Source of the DNA: an uncultured Clostridia bacterium | Lineage (GTDB): Bacteria > Bacillota > Clostridia > TANB77 > CAG-508 | NCBI GenBank assembly: GCA_947591045.1 | Contig: CANQCV010000001.1 | Coordinates: forward strand, 84,556 to 148,555 | Reading direction: 5' to 3' | DNA: 64,000 nucleotides | Part shown: positions 45,665 to 57,930 of the stretch, piece after piece | Layout of the letters: each line of letters opens with the position of its first letter | Numbering within the stretch: the first letter of the stretch is position 1 | Position numbers and translations under genes: made by a program | The notes under the pieces: generated by a model | The model's input: the letters and a program-made list of their open reading frames with translations, nothing else | Database searches by the model: none | What the model was told of the DNA's origin: nothing

Positions 45665-46991
45665 TTATAAAATATTTTGTCCTATAAGTTCTACTCCGTC
45701 TATATCAGCTATTTGGACCTCTTTTATAGTATTTTCTTTAATAGGACATTTCTCATTTTGTTTAACTTTAACCATTATATAATTTGTTGTATGTCCCTTT
45801 ATATAAAGATTTTCCTTTTCCAAATATTCCTCTTCAAAAAGCACATCTACTTTTTTTCCTATATATTCTTTTCCATATTGTATCTCATTTTCATCTGATA
45901 ATTCAATTAATTTTTTACTTCTTTCTTCTTTTATATTTCCATCAATTTGATTTGGCATTGCCTCTGCTTTTGTTCCTTTTCTTGGTGAATACTTAAATAC
46001 ATGTATTTTATAAAACTTAATTTTCTTTAAATATTCATAAGTTTTATTAAACTCTTCTTCTGTTTCCCCAGGAAAACCTACAATAATATCTGTTGTAAGA
46101 GATACATTTGGATACGCTTCTCTTAAAATTTTAGTAACCTTTTCAAATTCTTCTGTGCTATATTTTCTATTCATTCTTTGCAAAGTATCATCACATCCGC
46201 TTTGGAGTGACAAATGAAAATGGTCACATATTTTATCTAATTTAGATAATCTATCTACAAATTCAGTAGTTATTAATGTTGGCTCAAGTGAGCCTAGTCG
46301 AATTCTTTTTAAATTTTCTATTTTGTTAATTTCTTCTAATAAATCAATTAATCTATATTCTTCTTTAAAATCTTTTCCATAAGATGCAATATGTATTCCT
46401 GTTATAACAACTTCCTTTACACCATAATTTACAACTTTAGTTATTTCACTTATTATACTTTCTGGTTTTCTGCTTCTTACTCTGCCACGAGCATATGGAA
46501 TTATACAATATGAGCAAAATCTATCACAACCATCTTGCACTTTAATCACAGCTCTAGTTTTTTCTGTATATGTAACTGTACCAAAATCTAAAAACTCTTT
46601 TTGATGTAGCACATCAGATACAACTGACAATTTTTCATTATTTGAAATTTCATTTTCTACATAATCGATAATATTGTTTTTTTCATTTACCCCTAAAATC
46701 AAATCAATTTCTGGTATTTTTTCTAGTTCCTCTTTTGCTACTTGTGCGTAACAACCAACTGCAACTAAAACAGATTTTGGATTTAACTCTTTTACTCTAC
46801 GAAGCATTTGCCTTGATTTTTTATCTGCCATATTTGTTACTGTACATGTATTTACAACATATATATCTGATTTTTTATCAAAATCTACTATTTCATATCC
46901 ATTCTGTATAAACTTTTGCATCATTGCATTTGTTTCATATTGGTTTACTTTACATCCGAAGCGTGCAAAATGCTACTTTTTTGTTTCCCAT
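45665..46991 (-). CDS. mtaB: tRNA-t6A37 methylthiotransferase MtaB, +1 shift at CGG
   Basis: A radical-SAM enzyme of about 441 residues that converts t6A to ms2t6A at tRNA position 37. The ATG at 46991 reads MGNKKVAFCTL, then CGG at 46958-46956 (codon 12) and a stop two codons later. A one-base skip gives L-GCKVNQYETNAMMQKF, where the cysteine is the first auxiliary cluster ligand. NTCTVTN, the radical-SAM motif CDRFCSYC and a TRAM-like end follow. This is the second methylthiotransferase in the window with a CGG directly before a cluster cysteine. Confidence 0.93.
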
Positions 46992-47053
46992 ATCTTGCTA
47001 CATTTCCTTTCTAACATATACTATTTATTATATATTAATAAATAACAAAAGTA

Positions 47054-47085
47054 AAGATGGCCCTTTTGTTTAAAAGAACCATCTT
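47054..47085 (-). terminator. Terminator hairpin after groL
   Basis: AAGATGG...CCATCTT stem extended by CTTTT/AAAAG, about 20 bp after the groL stop; tail TACTTTTG. Confidence 0.6.
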
Positions 47086-47104
47086 AGATATGTTTATTTA
47101 ATTA

Positions 47105-48745
<1,641 letters not shown>

Positions 48746-48765
48746 TTACCTCCTTACACACTCTT

Positions 48766-49053
<288 letters not shown>

Positions 49054-49126
49054 TCACAATCCTTTCTTGGTTAGCTTTATATCTAACCCTTTTCATTATA
49101 TATATGCTAACACTTTAAAAATATTG

Positions 49127-49153
49127 TTAGCAATCTATCCTAATGACTGCTAA
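49127..49153 (-). promoter_or_regulatory. CIRCE operator (HrcA site) of groESL
   Basis: TTAGCAATC-N9-GACTGCTAA, two mismatches from the CIRCE consensus TTAGCACTC-N9-GAGTGCTAA. It sits just downstream of the groES promoter, the usual place for HrcA repression. Confidence 0.85.
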
Positions 49154-49155
49154 TA

Positions 49156-49184
49156 GTTATATACCCATTATAAAAAAAAGTCAA
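49156..49184 (-). promoter_or_regulatory. Promoter of groESL
   Basis: TTGACT (49184-49179), 17-base spacer, TATAAC (49161-49156) on the minus strand, immediately before the CIRCE element. Confidence 0.7.
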
Positions 49185-49336
49185 TAGGTATATATGATTT
49201 TCACATATTTTTCACAATATTACCTAAACAGTTGATACTTAAGGCAAAATATGATATAGTGTCATAAAAAGAGACTGCCCCATTTTCTTTTAAAATTTCA
49301 CAAAAGGGACAAGTCAAAATTTAAAGGAGGAAAATT

Positions 49337-50047
49337 ATGTCTATTCATTGTAATGCTGAAAAAGGTGATATCGCAAAAAATGTTTTAATGCCAGGTGATC
49401 CACTACGCGCAAAATATATCGCTGAAAATTTTTTAGAAAATGCTAAATTAGTAAATACTGTTAGAAATATGCTTGCCTATACTGGAACTTACAAAGGAAA
49501 AGAAGTAACTGTTTTTTCTTCTGGAATGGGTATGCCAAGTATGGGAATTTATTCATATGAATTGTTTAAGTTCTATGATGTAGAAAAAATCATTCGCATT
49601 GGCTCTTGTGGAGCATATGATCCTAACCTAAATCTTTTTGATACTATATTAGTTGACAAATCTTATACAGAGGCTACTTTTGCTCATTCATGGAATGAAC
49701 AAGAATGTCATATTATGGAGGGTAACCGCAATTTAAATAATCAAATTGAAGATACTGCAAAAAAAATAGGTATTCCCTACATTAAAGGAAATGCTTTATG
49801 CAATGAGTTTTTTGATGGATATCTTGAAGATATTTCTAAACTTATAAATCGCTTGCCAAAAGACTTAAATATTATTGCTTGTGAAATGGAGGCTTTTGCT
49901 TTATTTTTAATGGCAAATCATTTTGGCAAACAAGCATCTTGTTTATTAACTGTTGTAGATTCTCATTATAAAAATGAGGAAACTACATCTGAGCAAAGAG
50001 AAAAATCATTAAATGATATGATTGTTCTTGCGCTAGAAAGCATTTAA
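49337..50047 (+). CDS. deoD: Purine-nucleoside phosphorylase, DeoD type
   Basis: A 236-residue hexameric-type enzyme that splits purine (deoxy)nucleosides with phosphate. It shows MPGDPLRAKYIAENFL, GMGMPSMGIYSYELF, RIGSCGAYD and ACEMEAFALFLMA. AAAGGAGG precedes the ATG. It stands alone and is divergent from groES; a perfect terminator follows. Confidence 0.95.
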   Translation: MSIHCNAEKGDIAKNVLMPGDPLRAKYIAENFLENAKLVNTVRNMLAYTGTYKGKEVTVFSSGMGMPSMGIYSYELFKFYDVEKIIRIGSCGAYDPNLNLFDTILVDKSYTEATFAHSWNEQECHIMEGNRNLNNQIEDTAKKIGIPYIKGNALCNEFFDGYLEDISKLINRLPKDLNIIACEMEAFALFLMANHFGKQASCLLTVVDSHYKNEETTSEQREKSLNDMIVLALESI

Positions 50048-50067
50048 CCTTTAAATAGATACGCAAA

Positions 50068-50099
50068 AAAGATATAGTTTATATAAACTATATCTTTTT
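50068..50099 (+). terminator. Intrinsic terminator after deoD
   Basis: Palindromic stem AGATATAGTTTATATAAACTATATCT followed by TTTTA. Confidence 0.85.
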
Positions 50100-50154
50100 A
50101 AGTTTTAAATTAATATATTATAAATTTACATCTATATATACATTTTGCACTGAT

Positions 50155-50634
50155 TTATTTTGTAATTGAAATAATTTTATATTTAATAACTCCTGCAGGT
50201 GCTTGTGCCTCTACGACTTGACCTTTTTTTGCCCCCATTAGAGCCAATCCTATTGGAGATTCATTTGATATCTTGTTTTGTGATAAATCTACTTCTGTTG
50301 AGCCTACTATTGTATATGACTCTTCTTCGTCAAATTCCATATCTAGCACTTTTACGGTGTTTCCTACTTGTACAGTTTTTGTATCTATTTCTGATTCGTC
50401 TATAATTTTTGCATATCTTAATTTATTTTCTAATTCTGCGATTTTTGTTTCGTTTGCTGCTTGTGCATTTTTTGCCTCATCATATTCTGAATTTTCTGAT
50501 AAATCACCAAAACCTAAAGCAACTTTTATTCTTTCTGCGATTTCTGCTCTTTTTTCTGTTGACAAAAATTCAAGTTCCTTTTCTATATTGTCATATCCTT
50601 CTTGTGTTAACAAGACTTCCTTGTCTGATTCCAT
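50155..50634 (-). CDS. greA: Transcript cleavage factor GreA
   Basis: A 159-residue factor that rescues backtracked RNA polymerase. It has the N-terminal coiled coil with LSENSEYDEAKNAQ and the C-terminal FKBP-like domain (ESPIGLALMGAKKGQVVEAQAP). Length normal. Confidence 0.96.
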   Translation of the reverse strand: MESDKEVLLTQEGYDNIEKELEFLSTEKRAEIAERIKVALGFGDLSENSEYDEAKNAQAANETKIAELENKLRYAKIIDESEIDTKTVQVGNTVKVLDMEFDEEESYTIVGSTEVDLSQNKISNESPIGLALMGAKKGQVVEAQAPAGVIKYKIISITK

Positions 50635-50699
50635 TTTGTCATTCCTCCTCCTTCATGTAAACAATTAAATTGTTATTATATACATAATACTGATATATA

Positions 50700-51695
50700 T
50701 TAAACCACTTTTTTCGTTTTGTCAATATTTTTTTTACCATTTTCCATTATCTCTTTTTCTTCTATTTTTCCATTATTTCCAATTAACCCAATAATTTTTA
50801 TCCCGTCTTTAGTTATTATATCTATTGCCATTGTTTTTCTTTTTTGTAATTGGCTTTTGGATAACATTAAATTTCTATTTTTTTCTTCTTCTATTTTTCT
50901 TACTAAAATACTTTCATATAATCTAGCTTTGTCAAATTCGTCTAATTTATCAATCTGCTCAAATTGTTCTTTGTATTCATCTGGAAAATATATTTGAATA
51001 TAGTTTACATTAATACCATCAAAAGATTTATTTTCACATTTAATATTATCTTTAAAATTAACAATAATAGCATCTCTATTTTTCTTAAATTTTTCTATAT
51101 CATTTTGTTCCATATTAATATTAAATATATATTTTGCTTTTTTTAAAGATTTACTTTTATTATTAGAAACACTAATTAATATATTTTCCTTTTCGTATAG
51201 TCTTTCCTGAATCTTTTTAAATCTGTCTATATCATTTGTAACAATATTGACTGTTTTACAGTTTTCTATAAATCTAGATAAAAATTGCAAATCTAAACTA
51301 TTGTCTTTTTTTATTAAGAAAAATATATCCTGCCTATTCATAGTTGTGTTTTGCAAATTTAGAATATACTCAAAAATTTCATAGTTCATTTCTAACATCA
51401 ATTTTCTTCCATTTAGAATTTTTTTTCCCTCTTTTAAAAACTCTTGCTCCATATCTAAATAAAATTTGCTGTTTATAATATTATTAGAAAATACTATTGT
51501 ATCTATTCGCCTTTTTTCAATTTGCTTTTGTAAATTTCTTATTATAATTCTCATTCTTTTTTCTTTTTTATTTGTTGGTATTTTAAAAACATAACCTTGT
51601 CTTGTATTATAAAATACTGCCATTCCAAATAAATATTTTACTTTATCAATAGTATTTAGCGGTCTATTTTCTTGCTCTATATATCCAATATTCAA
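50700..51695 (-). CDS. Hypothetical protein, 331 aa
   Basis: I do not recognise a domain with confidence. The protein is lysine/asparagine-rich and soluble. The region IDTIVFSNNIINSKFYLDMEQEF and a later strand-helix pattern (NIVTNDIDRFKKIQERLYEKEN) suggest an alpha/beta fold. The start is TTG at 51695, six bases after GGAGGTG; an ATG upstream overlaps that site. It lies between greA and a spore-type hydrolase gene; clostridial proteins in this place are usually annotated as hypothetical. Confidence 0.7.
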   Translation of the reverse strand: MNIGYIEQENRPLNTIDKVKYLFGMAVFYNTRQGYVFKIPTNKKEKRMRIIIRNLQKQIEKRRIDTIVFSNNIINSKFYLDMEQEFLKEGKKILNGRKLMLEMNYEIFEYILNLQNTTMNRQDIFFLIKKDNSLDLQFLSRFIENCKTVNIVTNDIDRFKKIQERLYEKENILISVSNNKSKSLKKAKYIFNINMEQNDIEKFKKNRDAIIVNFKDNIKCENKSFDGINVNYIQIYFPDEYKEQFEQIDKLDEFDKARLYESILVRKIEEEKNRNLMLSKSQLQKRKTMAIDIITKDGIKIIGLIGNNGKIEEKEIMENGKKNIDKTKKVV

Positions 51696-51764
51696 AAAAT
51701 CACCTCCATACAAATATAGCTTGTTCTTATATTTATATTAGGTGATTTTTATTTTATGACTTTT

Positions 51765-53442
51765 TTAAACTCCTAATTCCTCTGATATCATGTTCCAAAT
51801 ACTTTCTGGTTCCATTCCCTTTTGCCAATATGCCGCTCCTGCTAAATTATATTGTGATACAAAAGATAATTTATCTTTAATTGTACTTTCATCTTCTATC
51901 CATATTTTATACTTTGTTCCGTTTTTGGTATATGTTGCCACATATTGTCTTGCAACTTCGTCCCATGTTTTTTCTGCATTACTTGGTATCTCATTTTCTA
52001 AAACTTTCATACTAAAAGCTGTACCCTTTGGGTTTCCATTTGAATCTGTATAACATCTTCTTGCATAAAAAGGAAGTGCAAGTATAATTTTATTAGGCTC
52101 TATTTCCTCTTGTTTTCCTACAAATTTTTGAAGGCTTACTTCTACCCATTCATATCCTGCATTTGGTCCCTCTTTAGTTGAACCATTTTGGTCATATCCC
52201 ATAAACACTACATAATCTGCTATTTTACCTATAGTATGTCTATCATAGCAAGTAGACCAATTTGGACTTCCGTCTGGTGCTGTAACATCTACTGATAATA
52301 CTGCCCCTATTTCTTTTAAACGAGGTGCAAGTTCTATTAAAAATCTTGAAAATAAATTTTTGTCTTTGTCATACATATATTCAAAATCAATATTAATTCC
52401 ATCTAAATCATACTGAACCACATAGCTCACTATACTATTAATTAAATCTTGTCTTAATTTGTAATCATTCATAATTTCTGATGTAGTATCTATTTGAGAA
52501 CTATTTGAAATGCTTGGCCAAACTTGATAACCTTGATTATGTGCCCATTCAATATAATTCTTGCCACTTTGTCCCACATTCACATTTACTTCTCCTTTTC
52601 CGAAGTCTTTTTAATGTGAAAAATGTTGGAGATACAACATTAACCCCTTTTAAAGGTCCTGTTCTAGAGGGTGCTGAGCCCCATTGTGTAAAATAGTCCC
52701 AAATCATGCTTATATTTCCATTTATTTTTTCTTTAGGTTCCATATTTTCTCTAACAGTAGTTTGGTTTGTAATATTCTTTTCTCGTACATAGCCCAATTT
52801 TCCATTTTCTGTTCTAACTCTAACCCAGCCATCTTTACTACTATCTGGCACAACAATTAAATTATCTCCTCTTTTTACTTTGTCTACTGTTCTAGAAATA
52901 TCTGTCCTTTCTTGCTTTATTTTGCTATCTTTATTACTATCTGCTACAATAAATTTTCTATCTAATGAATCAACAGTAACTATATCTTTTCCCTCTATAT
53001 ATGTAGTTTTAACATTATAAATATTATCTAATGCAGAAAATGGAATATAGTATGTGTTATCTTTCTCTAAAACAGTTGCAGGTATAGAAACAACAGCCCC
53101 ATTATTTGTCATTTGTTTTTGACCTATTACAATTGCTGCTATTTTTGTTTCTGAACCAGTTATAATCTGGTTATACTTTTCTTCATAATAAATATATGGA
53201 TCAAAAAAATTAGATATATCTTCTTTAGAAACATAAACAACACCATTTTCTATAAATATCGGCTTTTTTAATGATTTTGTTACATTACTATTGTTAACAA
53301 CTAAATTTATCTGATTTGTAATATCTTTTCTAATATAGTTATTAGCATATTTTAGTACTATAAGAATGCATACTAAAAATATAGCTATTATAATTAATTT
53401 CCTAAATGTTTTATTACTTTGTTTTTCTTTCATTCTTGACAT
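51765..53442 (-). CDS. YaaH-type GH18 hydrolase with SH3 domain, +1 shift at CGG
   Basis: About 558 residues. N-terminal transmembrane anchor (about 15-33); copper-amine-oxidase-like region (VYVSKEDISNFFDPY); bacterial SH3 (VKRGDNLIVVPDSSKDGWVRVR); then a GH18 catalytic domain. The first frame reaches SPTFFTLKRL, then CGG at 52602-52600 (codon 281). A one-base skip gives L-GKGEVNVNVGQSGKNYIEWAHNQGYQVW and the GH18 active site LDGINIDFEY. Without the shift the whole hydrolase domain is lost. YaaH/SleL-like enzymes degrade spore cortex during germination, so that role is likely. Confidence 0.88.
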
Positions 53443-53618
53443 ACTATTTCTCCCTTTTTCTTACTTTTTTCTCATTTTTCTTAAAATAATATATCACAAA
53501 GAAAAAAAAAATAATAGTAGTTATATAAAAAAAATGCAAATATACTTTAATTTTTATTTACTATTGTGTTATAATAATTGTGTTATATAATTATTCAAAA
53601 GAAAAGGATGATGAATTG

Positions 53619-55202
53619 ATGTCAAATAGGATATTTTCAAAATTAAAAAGCCAAACTGGTTCAATGGCAGTATATGTTTTGGTTGTTTTATTAACTTTCT
53701 TAATTATTTTAGTTATCGTATACTCTCAAATTATGCTTGCTAGAAGAACTCAACTATCAACTGACCTTAAAGTAAAGGATGCATATGAAAAAGATTATCT
53801 AAAAGCAAATTTAGTTTATTCTGAACAATTAAAAAAATATGTAACAAAAGGCTTGATAGCACAGTTTGATGGAACAAATAATACCGGAGATGGTCATAAC
53901 AGTAGTGCTAGTAGATGGGAAAACTTAATAGGTGATAATAATAACGGTACCTTTCATGGAACAACAATAAGAGATAATTATGTTGCATTTGATGGAGTAG
54001 ACGACTGGGTAAATTTAGGTGAAATTAAAGGCAATTCAGCAATAACTTTGGAAATAACGGTAAGGATAAATGAGCTAGGTAAGACACATGCACTTTTAGG
54101 AAATTGGGAATCAGGAGGAGGAGGACTAGCTGTAAGTCCTACAGGAACTTTTTATTTTCAAGAATATATCAAAAAAACTGATAATTCTTCAGCATACCAA
54201 GGACCTACTTCTTCTGATGTTTTATCAACTAATCAAATATATCATATTGTAGGAACATATGATGGAAAAATTTTTAAATTATATCTAAATGGACAATTAA
54301 ACAAGTCTTTAGCCATAGAAGGAACAATAGTAGACCCAACAAATAATGAAATGGCATTAGGAACAAATATAAATAAAATGCAAAGTAATACTGATTATGC
54401 AAATATGAATTTATATTCTTGTAGAATATATAATAGAGCATTAACAGAAGAAGAAGTACAACATAACTACAATGCAGATAAAATAAATTATTTTGTATAT
54501 GCTGACCAATTAAAAAATTATGTACCAAATGGCTTAATATTACATTATGACGGAATAAATAATACTGGAAGTGGTCATGATGCTAAGGCTACTACATGGA
54601 AAGATTTAAGTGGCAATAATAATGACGGAGAACTTAAGAATTTTGGCAATGTTACAGGCAGTGGCTGGGCAGATAGCGGTTTAGTACTAGACGGTAATGA
54701 TGACGGAGTTTATTTGGGTAATAAATTGATTGATTTATACAAAAATAATGCAACAATAGAAATGGTAGTTAATTTAGCATTTGAAGCTACGGATACTTTT
54801 GATATTTTCTTAGGTAACTATAATACACAGCCTGGTATTAATATAGAAAGAAGTAACACTTCTAAAGGAAGATGGTGGTATAATAATGGTAGTGTAAGTC
54901 AAATTACAACCGAAGATGTTTATGAAGGAAACAAAACAATTCTAGTGCAATTTTTACTTGATAAAGAAAATCATAAAATTACATTTTCAGTAAATGGTAA
55001 AGAAAAGGCATCAATAACACATGCAAATTATACCGGAAGTTATAACTTTGCTAATGCATGGATAGGAAGAGATCAAGTAACAACAAATAACAGGTCTTTA
55101 AAAGGTACAATTTCTTCAGTTAGAATATATAACAGACTATTAGCTCCAGATGAGGTACAACATAATTACAATGTAGATAAGTTAAATTATATTAAAAATT
55201 AA
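53619..55202 (+). CDS. Surface protein with two LamG-like domains
   Basis: A 527-residue protein. A short basic N-terminus and one helix (MAVYVLVVLLTFLIILVIVYS, about 15-35) are followed by two repeats of a concanavalin/LamG (Laminin_G_3) domain. Each repeat begins KNYVPNGLILHYDGINNTGSGH-like and ends SVRIYNRLLAPDEVQHNYN-like, with KLYLNGQLN-type strands between. The N-terminus resembles pseudopilins of the G/J type but lacks a clear glycine cleavage site. Probably anchored outside the cell and sugar binding. ATG at 53619 after AAAAGGATG. Confidence 0.8.
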   Translation: MSNRIFSKLKSQTGSMAVYVLVVLLTFLIILVIVYSQIMLARRTQLSTDLKVKDAYEKDYLKANLVYSEQLKKYVTKGLIAQFDGTNNTGDGHNSSASRWENLIGDNNNGTFHGTTIRDNYVAFDGVDDWVNLGEIKGNSAITLEITVRINELGKTHALLGNWESGGGGLAVSPTGTFYFQEYIKKTDNSSAYQGPTSSDVLSTNQIYHIVGTYDGKIFKLYLNGQLNKSLAIEGTIVDPTNNEMALGTNINKMQSNTDYANMNLYSCRIYNRALTEEEVQHNYNADKINYFVYADQLKNYVPNGLILHYDGINNTGSGHDAKATTWKDLSGNNNDGELKNFGNVTGSGWADSGLVLDGNDDGVYLGNKLIDLYKNNATIEMVVNLAFEATDTFDIFLGNYNTQPGINIERSNTSKGRWWYNNGSVSQITTEDVYEGNKTILVQFLLDKENHKITFSVNGKEKASITHANYTGSYNFANAWIGRDQVTTNNRSLKGTISSVRIYNRLLAPDEVQHNYNVDKLNYIKN

Positions 55203-55206
55203 GCAA

Positions 55207-55234
55207 AAGGGTATTCAAAATTTTGAATACCCTT
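55207..55234. terminator. Bidirectional terminator between convergent genes
   Basis: Perfect 14-bp palindrome AAGGGTATTCAAAA/TTTTGAATACCCTT with a T tail on the plus strand. Confidence 0.8.
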
Positions 55235-55241
55235 TTTATTT

Positions 55242-55634
55242 TTACTGCTTTTTTATTTTTGGTTTTGCAATCAAAGATGCAATATATCCAAAAAATACTG
55301 CTGCTGCAATTCCCCCTGCTGACATTTTTACTCCACCAATAAATGCTCCTAAAAGTCCAGAATTTTGCACCTCTTGAATAGCACCTTTTGCTAAATTTGC
55401 TCCGAACCCTGTTAAAGGTACAGTTGCTCCACAACCTGCAAAATCAATAAGATATTTATAAATTCCAAGTCCTCCAAGAATTGCCCCTGTTGTTACAAAA
55501 ATCACTAGAATTCTAGCAGGAGTAAGTTTTGTTTTATCTATTAATATTTGTCCTATAATACAAATTAGTCCACCTACAACAAAACATCTAAGCATTTGCA
55601 TCCAATCAATACTTTGAAAAAATTCCATAAACAC
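55242..55634 (-). CDS. spoVAE: Stage V sporulation protein AE
   Basis: A 130-residue polytopic membrane protein with the SpoVAE pattern (GGLICIIGQILIDKTKLTPARILV; FAGCGATVPLTGFGANLAKGA). It is part of the SpoVA channel that moves dipicolinic acid into the forespore and out in germination. It is third in the spoVAC-AD-AE order, as in other Clostridia. Confidence 0.95.
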   Translation of the reverse strand: MFMEFFQSIDWMQMLRCFVVGGLICIIGQILIDKTKLTPARILVIFVTTGAILGGLGIYKYLIDFAGCGATVPLTGFGANLAKGAIQEVQNSGLLGAFIGGVKMSAGGIAAAVFFGYIASLIAKPKIKKQ

Positions 55635-55647
55635 TTCCCCCTCCCAC

Positions 55648-56652
55648 TTAATTTTCTATTGCAATAGCATGAGCTATACCTGGAATTGTCTCACCTTGTT
55701 GGGAGCTTGTTGAATTCATTAATGCTCCTGTTGCGATTAATAAAATTCTATTTATTTTCTTTTCTTTTAATTGTCTAAAAAAGTATCCAGAAAATACTGC
55801 TCCGCAACAAGCACAACCACTTCCTCCTGAATGAGTATCTTGCTTTTCTTTATCAAAAATTAATACTCCACAGTCATTATAATTTGCTTTAATGTTATAA
55901 CCTTTTGTTTCTGCAAGCTCTGTTAAAATTTCTTTTCCAATATGTCCTAAATCTCCTGTTATAATTGCATCATAATAACTTGGCTTTCTACCAGTATCTC
56001 TAAAATGAGTGATTAAAGTATCAAGTGCTGCAGGAGCCATTGCTGCTCCCATATTATTTGCATCTTTTATTCCCATATCAACAATTTTGCCGGGTGTGAT
56101 GCATGTGATAAATGGTCCTGTACCCTGTTTAGTAATAATTGCTGCACCTGAACCTGTAACAGTCCATTGTGCTGACGGTGGTCTTTGATTTCCAAGCTCT
56201 AATGGAAACCTAAACTGTTTTTCTGCACTACAGAAATGACTTGATGTAGCACAAAGTACATTGTTTGCTGCTCCCCCCTCTATAAAGACAGCTCCTAAAC
56301 AAAGACTTTCTACAAAAGTAGAACATGCTCCAAAAATTCCAAAAAAAGGTACATTAATTTCACGAAGTCCAAAACTTGACGAAATACATTGATTAAGTAA
56401 ATCTCCTGCAAAGCAATAATCAATATCAGTTGCTGCAATTCCAGATTTATTAATAACACCATTTACATTTTCTTTTATAATTTTACTTTCTGCTTTCTCC
56501 CAAGTTTTTTCTCCCCAAAATTCGTCATCTAAACATTGGTCAAAATATTTTGCTAAAGGTCCTTGTGACTCCTTTGGTCCAACAATAGAAGATGTTTCTA
56601 ATATTGTAGGAGGTGCATCAAATAAAATTGTTTGTGTTCCTACATGTTTCAT
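55648..56652 (-). CDS. spoVAD: Stage V sporulation protein AD
   Basis: A 334-residue thiolase-fold protein that binds dipicolinic acid. It shows GIAATDIDYCFAGDLLNQ, GACSTFVESLCLGAVFIEGGAANNVLC, CSAEKQFRFPLE and HSGGSGCACCGAV. The spoVAE gene follows 13 bp downstream. Confidence 0.95.
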   Translation of the reverse strand: MKHVGTQTILFDAPPTILETSSIVGPKESQGPLAKYFDQCLDDEFWGEKTWEKAESKIIKENVNGVINKSGIAATDIDYCFAGDLLNQCISSSFGLREINVPFFGIFGACSTFVESLCLGAVFIEGGAANNVLCATSSHFCSAEKQFRFPLELGNQRPPSAQWTVTGSGAAIITKQGTGPFITCITPGKIVDMGIKDANNMGAAMAPAALDTLITHFRDTGRKPSYYDAIITGDLGHIGKEILTELAETKGYNIKANYNDCGVLIFDKEKQDTHSGGSGCACCGAVFSGYFFRQLKEKKINRILLIATGALMNSTSSQQGETIPGIAHAIAIEN

Positions 56653-56678
56653 AAAAATTTCTCCTTTACTTTTTTTAT

Positions 56679-56732
56679 GACCTGTCCCCCATCTCCCAAA
56701 AATGGGAAAAAGGGTCAGGCCCCTTTACCCCC
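56679..56732. repeat. Intergenic repeat, copy 4
   Basis: GACCTGTCCCCC...GGGAAAAAGGGTCAGGCCCC between spoVAC and spoVAD. It abuts the spoVAC stop codon. Confidence 0.85.
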
Positions 56733-57175
56733 TATACAAAAAATGTATAGATAATTCCAATAATTACAGAAGCGGATATACCAAATACTAGTACCGGCCC
56801 TGCTACTGTAAACATTTTTCCACCAACTCCCATAACATATCCCTCTGATTTATATTCAATTGCTGGTGATACAATCGAATTTGCAAAGCCCGTAATTGGA
56901 ACAAGCGAACCTGCTCCTGCAAATTTTCCAATTTTGTTAAATATATTTAGACCTGTTAAAATTGCTGCAATACCTATTAAAACAATAGATACTATTGAAG
57001 AAGATGATGTTTCGTCTAAACCCTTAAATTTGCAAAAATCAAACAAAATTTGTCCAATACTACAAATTAGTCCTCCTACCCAAAAGGCATTAAAACAATT
57101 TTTTAGGATAGGAGAATTTGGCGATTTTTGATCTACATAGTTACTATATTCTTGTTTTGTTTCAATCGGTTTCAT
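56732..57175 (-). CDS. spoVAC: Stage V sporulation protein AC
   Basis: A 147-residue membrane protein with NCFNAFWVGGLICSIGQILFDFCKF and FAGAGSLVPITGFANSIVSPAIEYKSEG, the SpoVAC signature (mechanosensitive part of the dipicolinate channel). The ATG at 57175 follows AAGGAGG. An upstream in-frame start would overlap the dodecin gene. Confidence 0.94.
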   Translation of the reverse strand: MKPIETKQEYSNYVDQKSPNSPILKNCFNAFWVGGLICSIGQILFDFCKFKGLDETSSSSIVSIVLIGIAAILTGLNIFNKIGKFAGAGSLVPITGFANSIVSPAIEYKSEGYVMGVGGKMFTVAGPVLVFGISASVIIGIIYTFFV

Positions 57176-57194
57176 AAACTTTCCCTCCTTAAAT

Positions 57195-57407
57195 TTAATC
57201 TCTATCTCTATCAACTATAAATGATATATCTAAATCTACATAATATTGAACTATTTTTTTACCATCAATTTTAGCTCTTTGATCTATTATTTTTACAGAA
57301 GATAAATAGTCTATTGTTTTAGCTACTTCTGATACTGCTTGTACTACGGCATCTTTCCAAGATACATTAGATGTTCCCGTAATACTTAAATGTTTCTCAA
57401 TACCCAA
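57195..57407 (-). CDS. Dodecin-family protein
   Basis: A 70-residue protein with the dodecin pattern (KHLSITGTSNVSWKDAVVQAVSEVAKTI, then QYYVDLDISFIVDR). Dodecins form flavin- or CoA-binding dodecamers and are often linked to SpoVA genes in Firmicutes. It lies 19 bp upstream of spoVAC. Confidence 0.88.
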   Translation of the reverse strand: MGIEKHLSITGTSNVSWKDAVVQAVSEVAKTIDYLSSVKIIDQRAKIDGKKIVQYYVDLDISFIVDRDRD

Positions 57408-57502
57408 TTAAAATCAACCTCCAATTTTAAATTTATATCTATATAGTTTCCTAAAATTTTCAAATTATACCATAAATAACGAATTTATTTAATGCACAAA
57501 AA

Positions 57503-57534
57503 AAGACAACTAAATTTTAAAATTTAATTGTCTT
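57503..57534 (-). terminator. Terminator after rplT
   Basis: Stem AAGACAATTAAATTTT/AAAATTTAGTTGTCTT (one G-U) with a T run on the minus strand. It ends the infC-rpmI-rplT operon. Confidence 0.85.
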
Positions 57535-57555
57535 AATTTTTTATATCACTATATT

Positions 57556-57903
57556 TTATTTTTTTGATATTTCTGCAAGTTCTGCAAAAGCTTTGCTATC
57601 GTTTACTGCAAGCTCTGCAAGCATTTTTCTATTAATTACAACATTTGCCTTTTTTAACCCTGCTATCATTTTACTATATGTTGTTCCATTCATTCTTGCA
57701 GCTGCATTAATTCTTGCTATCCATAATTTTCTAAAATTACTTTTTCTATCTTTTCTTCCTACATATGCATACATTCCTGATTTCATAACAGCTTGTTTTG
57801 CCATTCTAAATCTATAATGTTTTGCACCATAGTATCCTTTTGCTCTTTTTAATATTTTTTTATGTTTTTTACGAGTGATAATTGCTGTTTTTACTCTTGC
57901 CAT
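57556..57903 (-). CDS. rplT: Ribosomal protein L20
   Basis: A 115-residue 50S protein with the conserved [28 protein letters not shown] start and the [12 protein letters not shown] motif. L20 also represses its own operon in Firmicutes by binding the leader RNA. Confidence 0.97.
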   Translation of the reverse strand: MARVKTAIITRKKHKKILKRAKGYYGAKHYRFRMAKQAVMKSGMYAYVGRKDRKSNFRKLWIARINAAARMNGTTYSKMIAGLKKANVVINRKMLAELAVNDSKAFAELAEISKK

Positions 57904-57930
57904 TTTTTTATTCCCTCCTTATTTTGCTAA

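Noticed and set aside
49271-49315. A fifth copy of the 55-bp repeat upstream of deoD (reverse orientation)
   Set aside because: Only the GGGACAAGTC-like end and a C-rich segment match; too degenerate to list as a copy.
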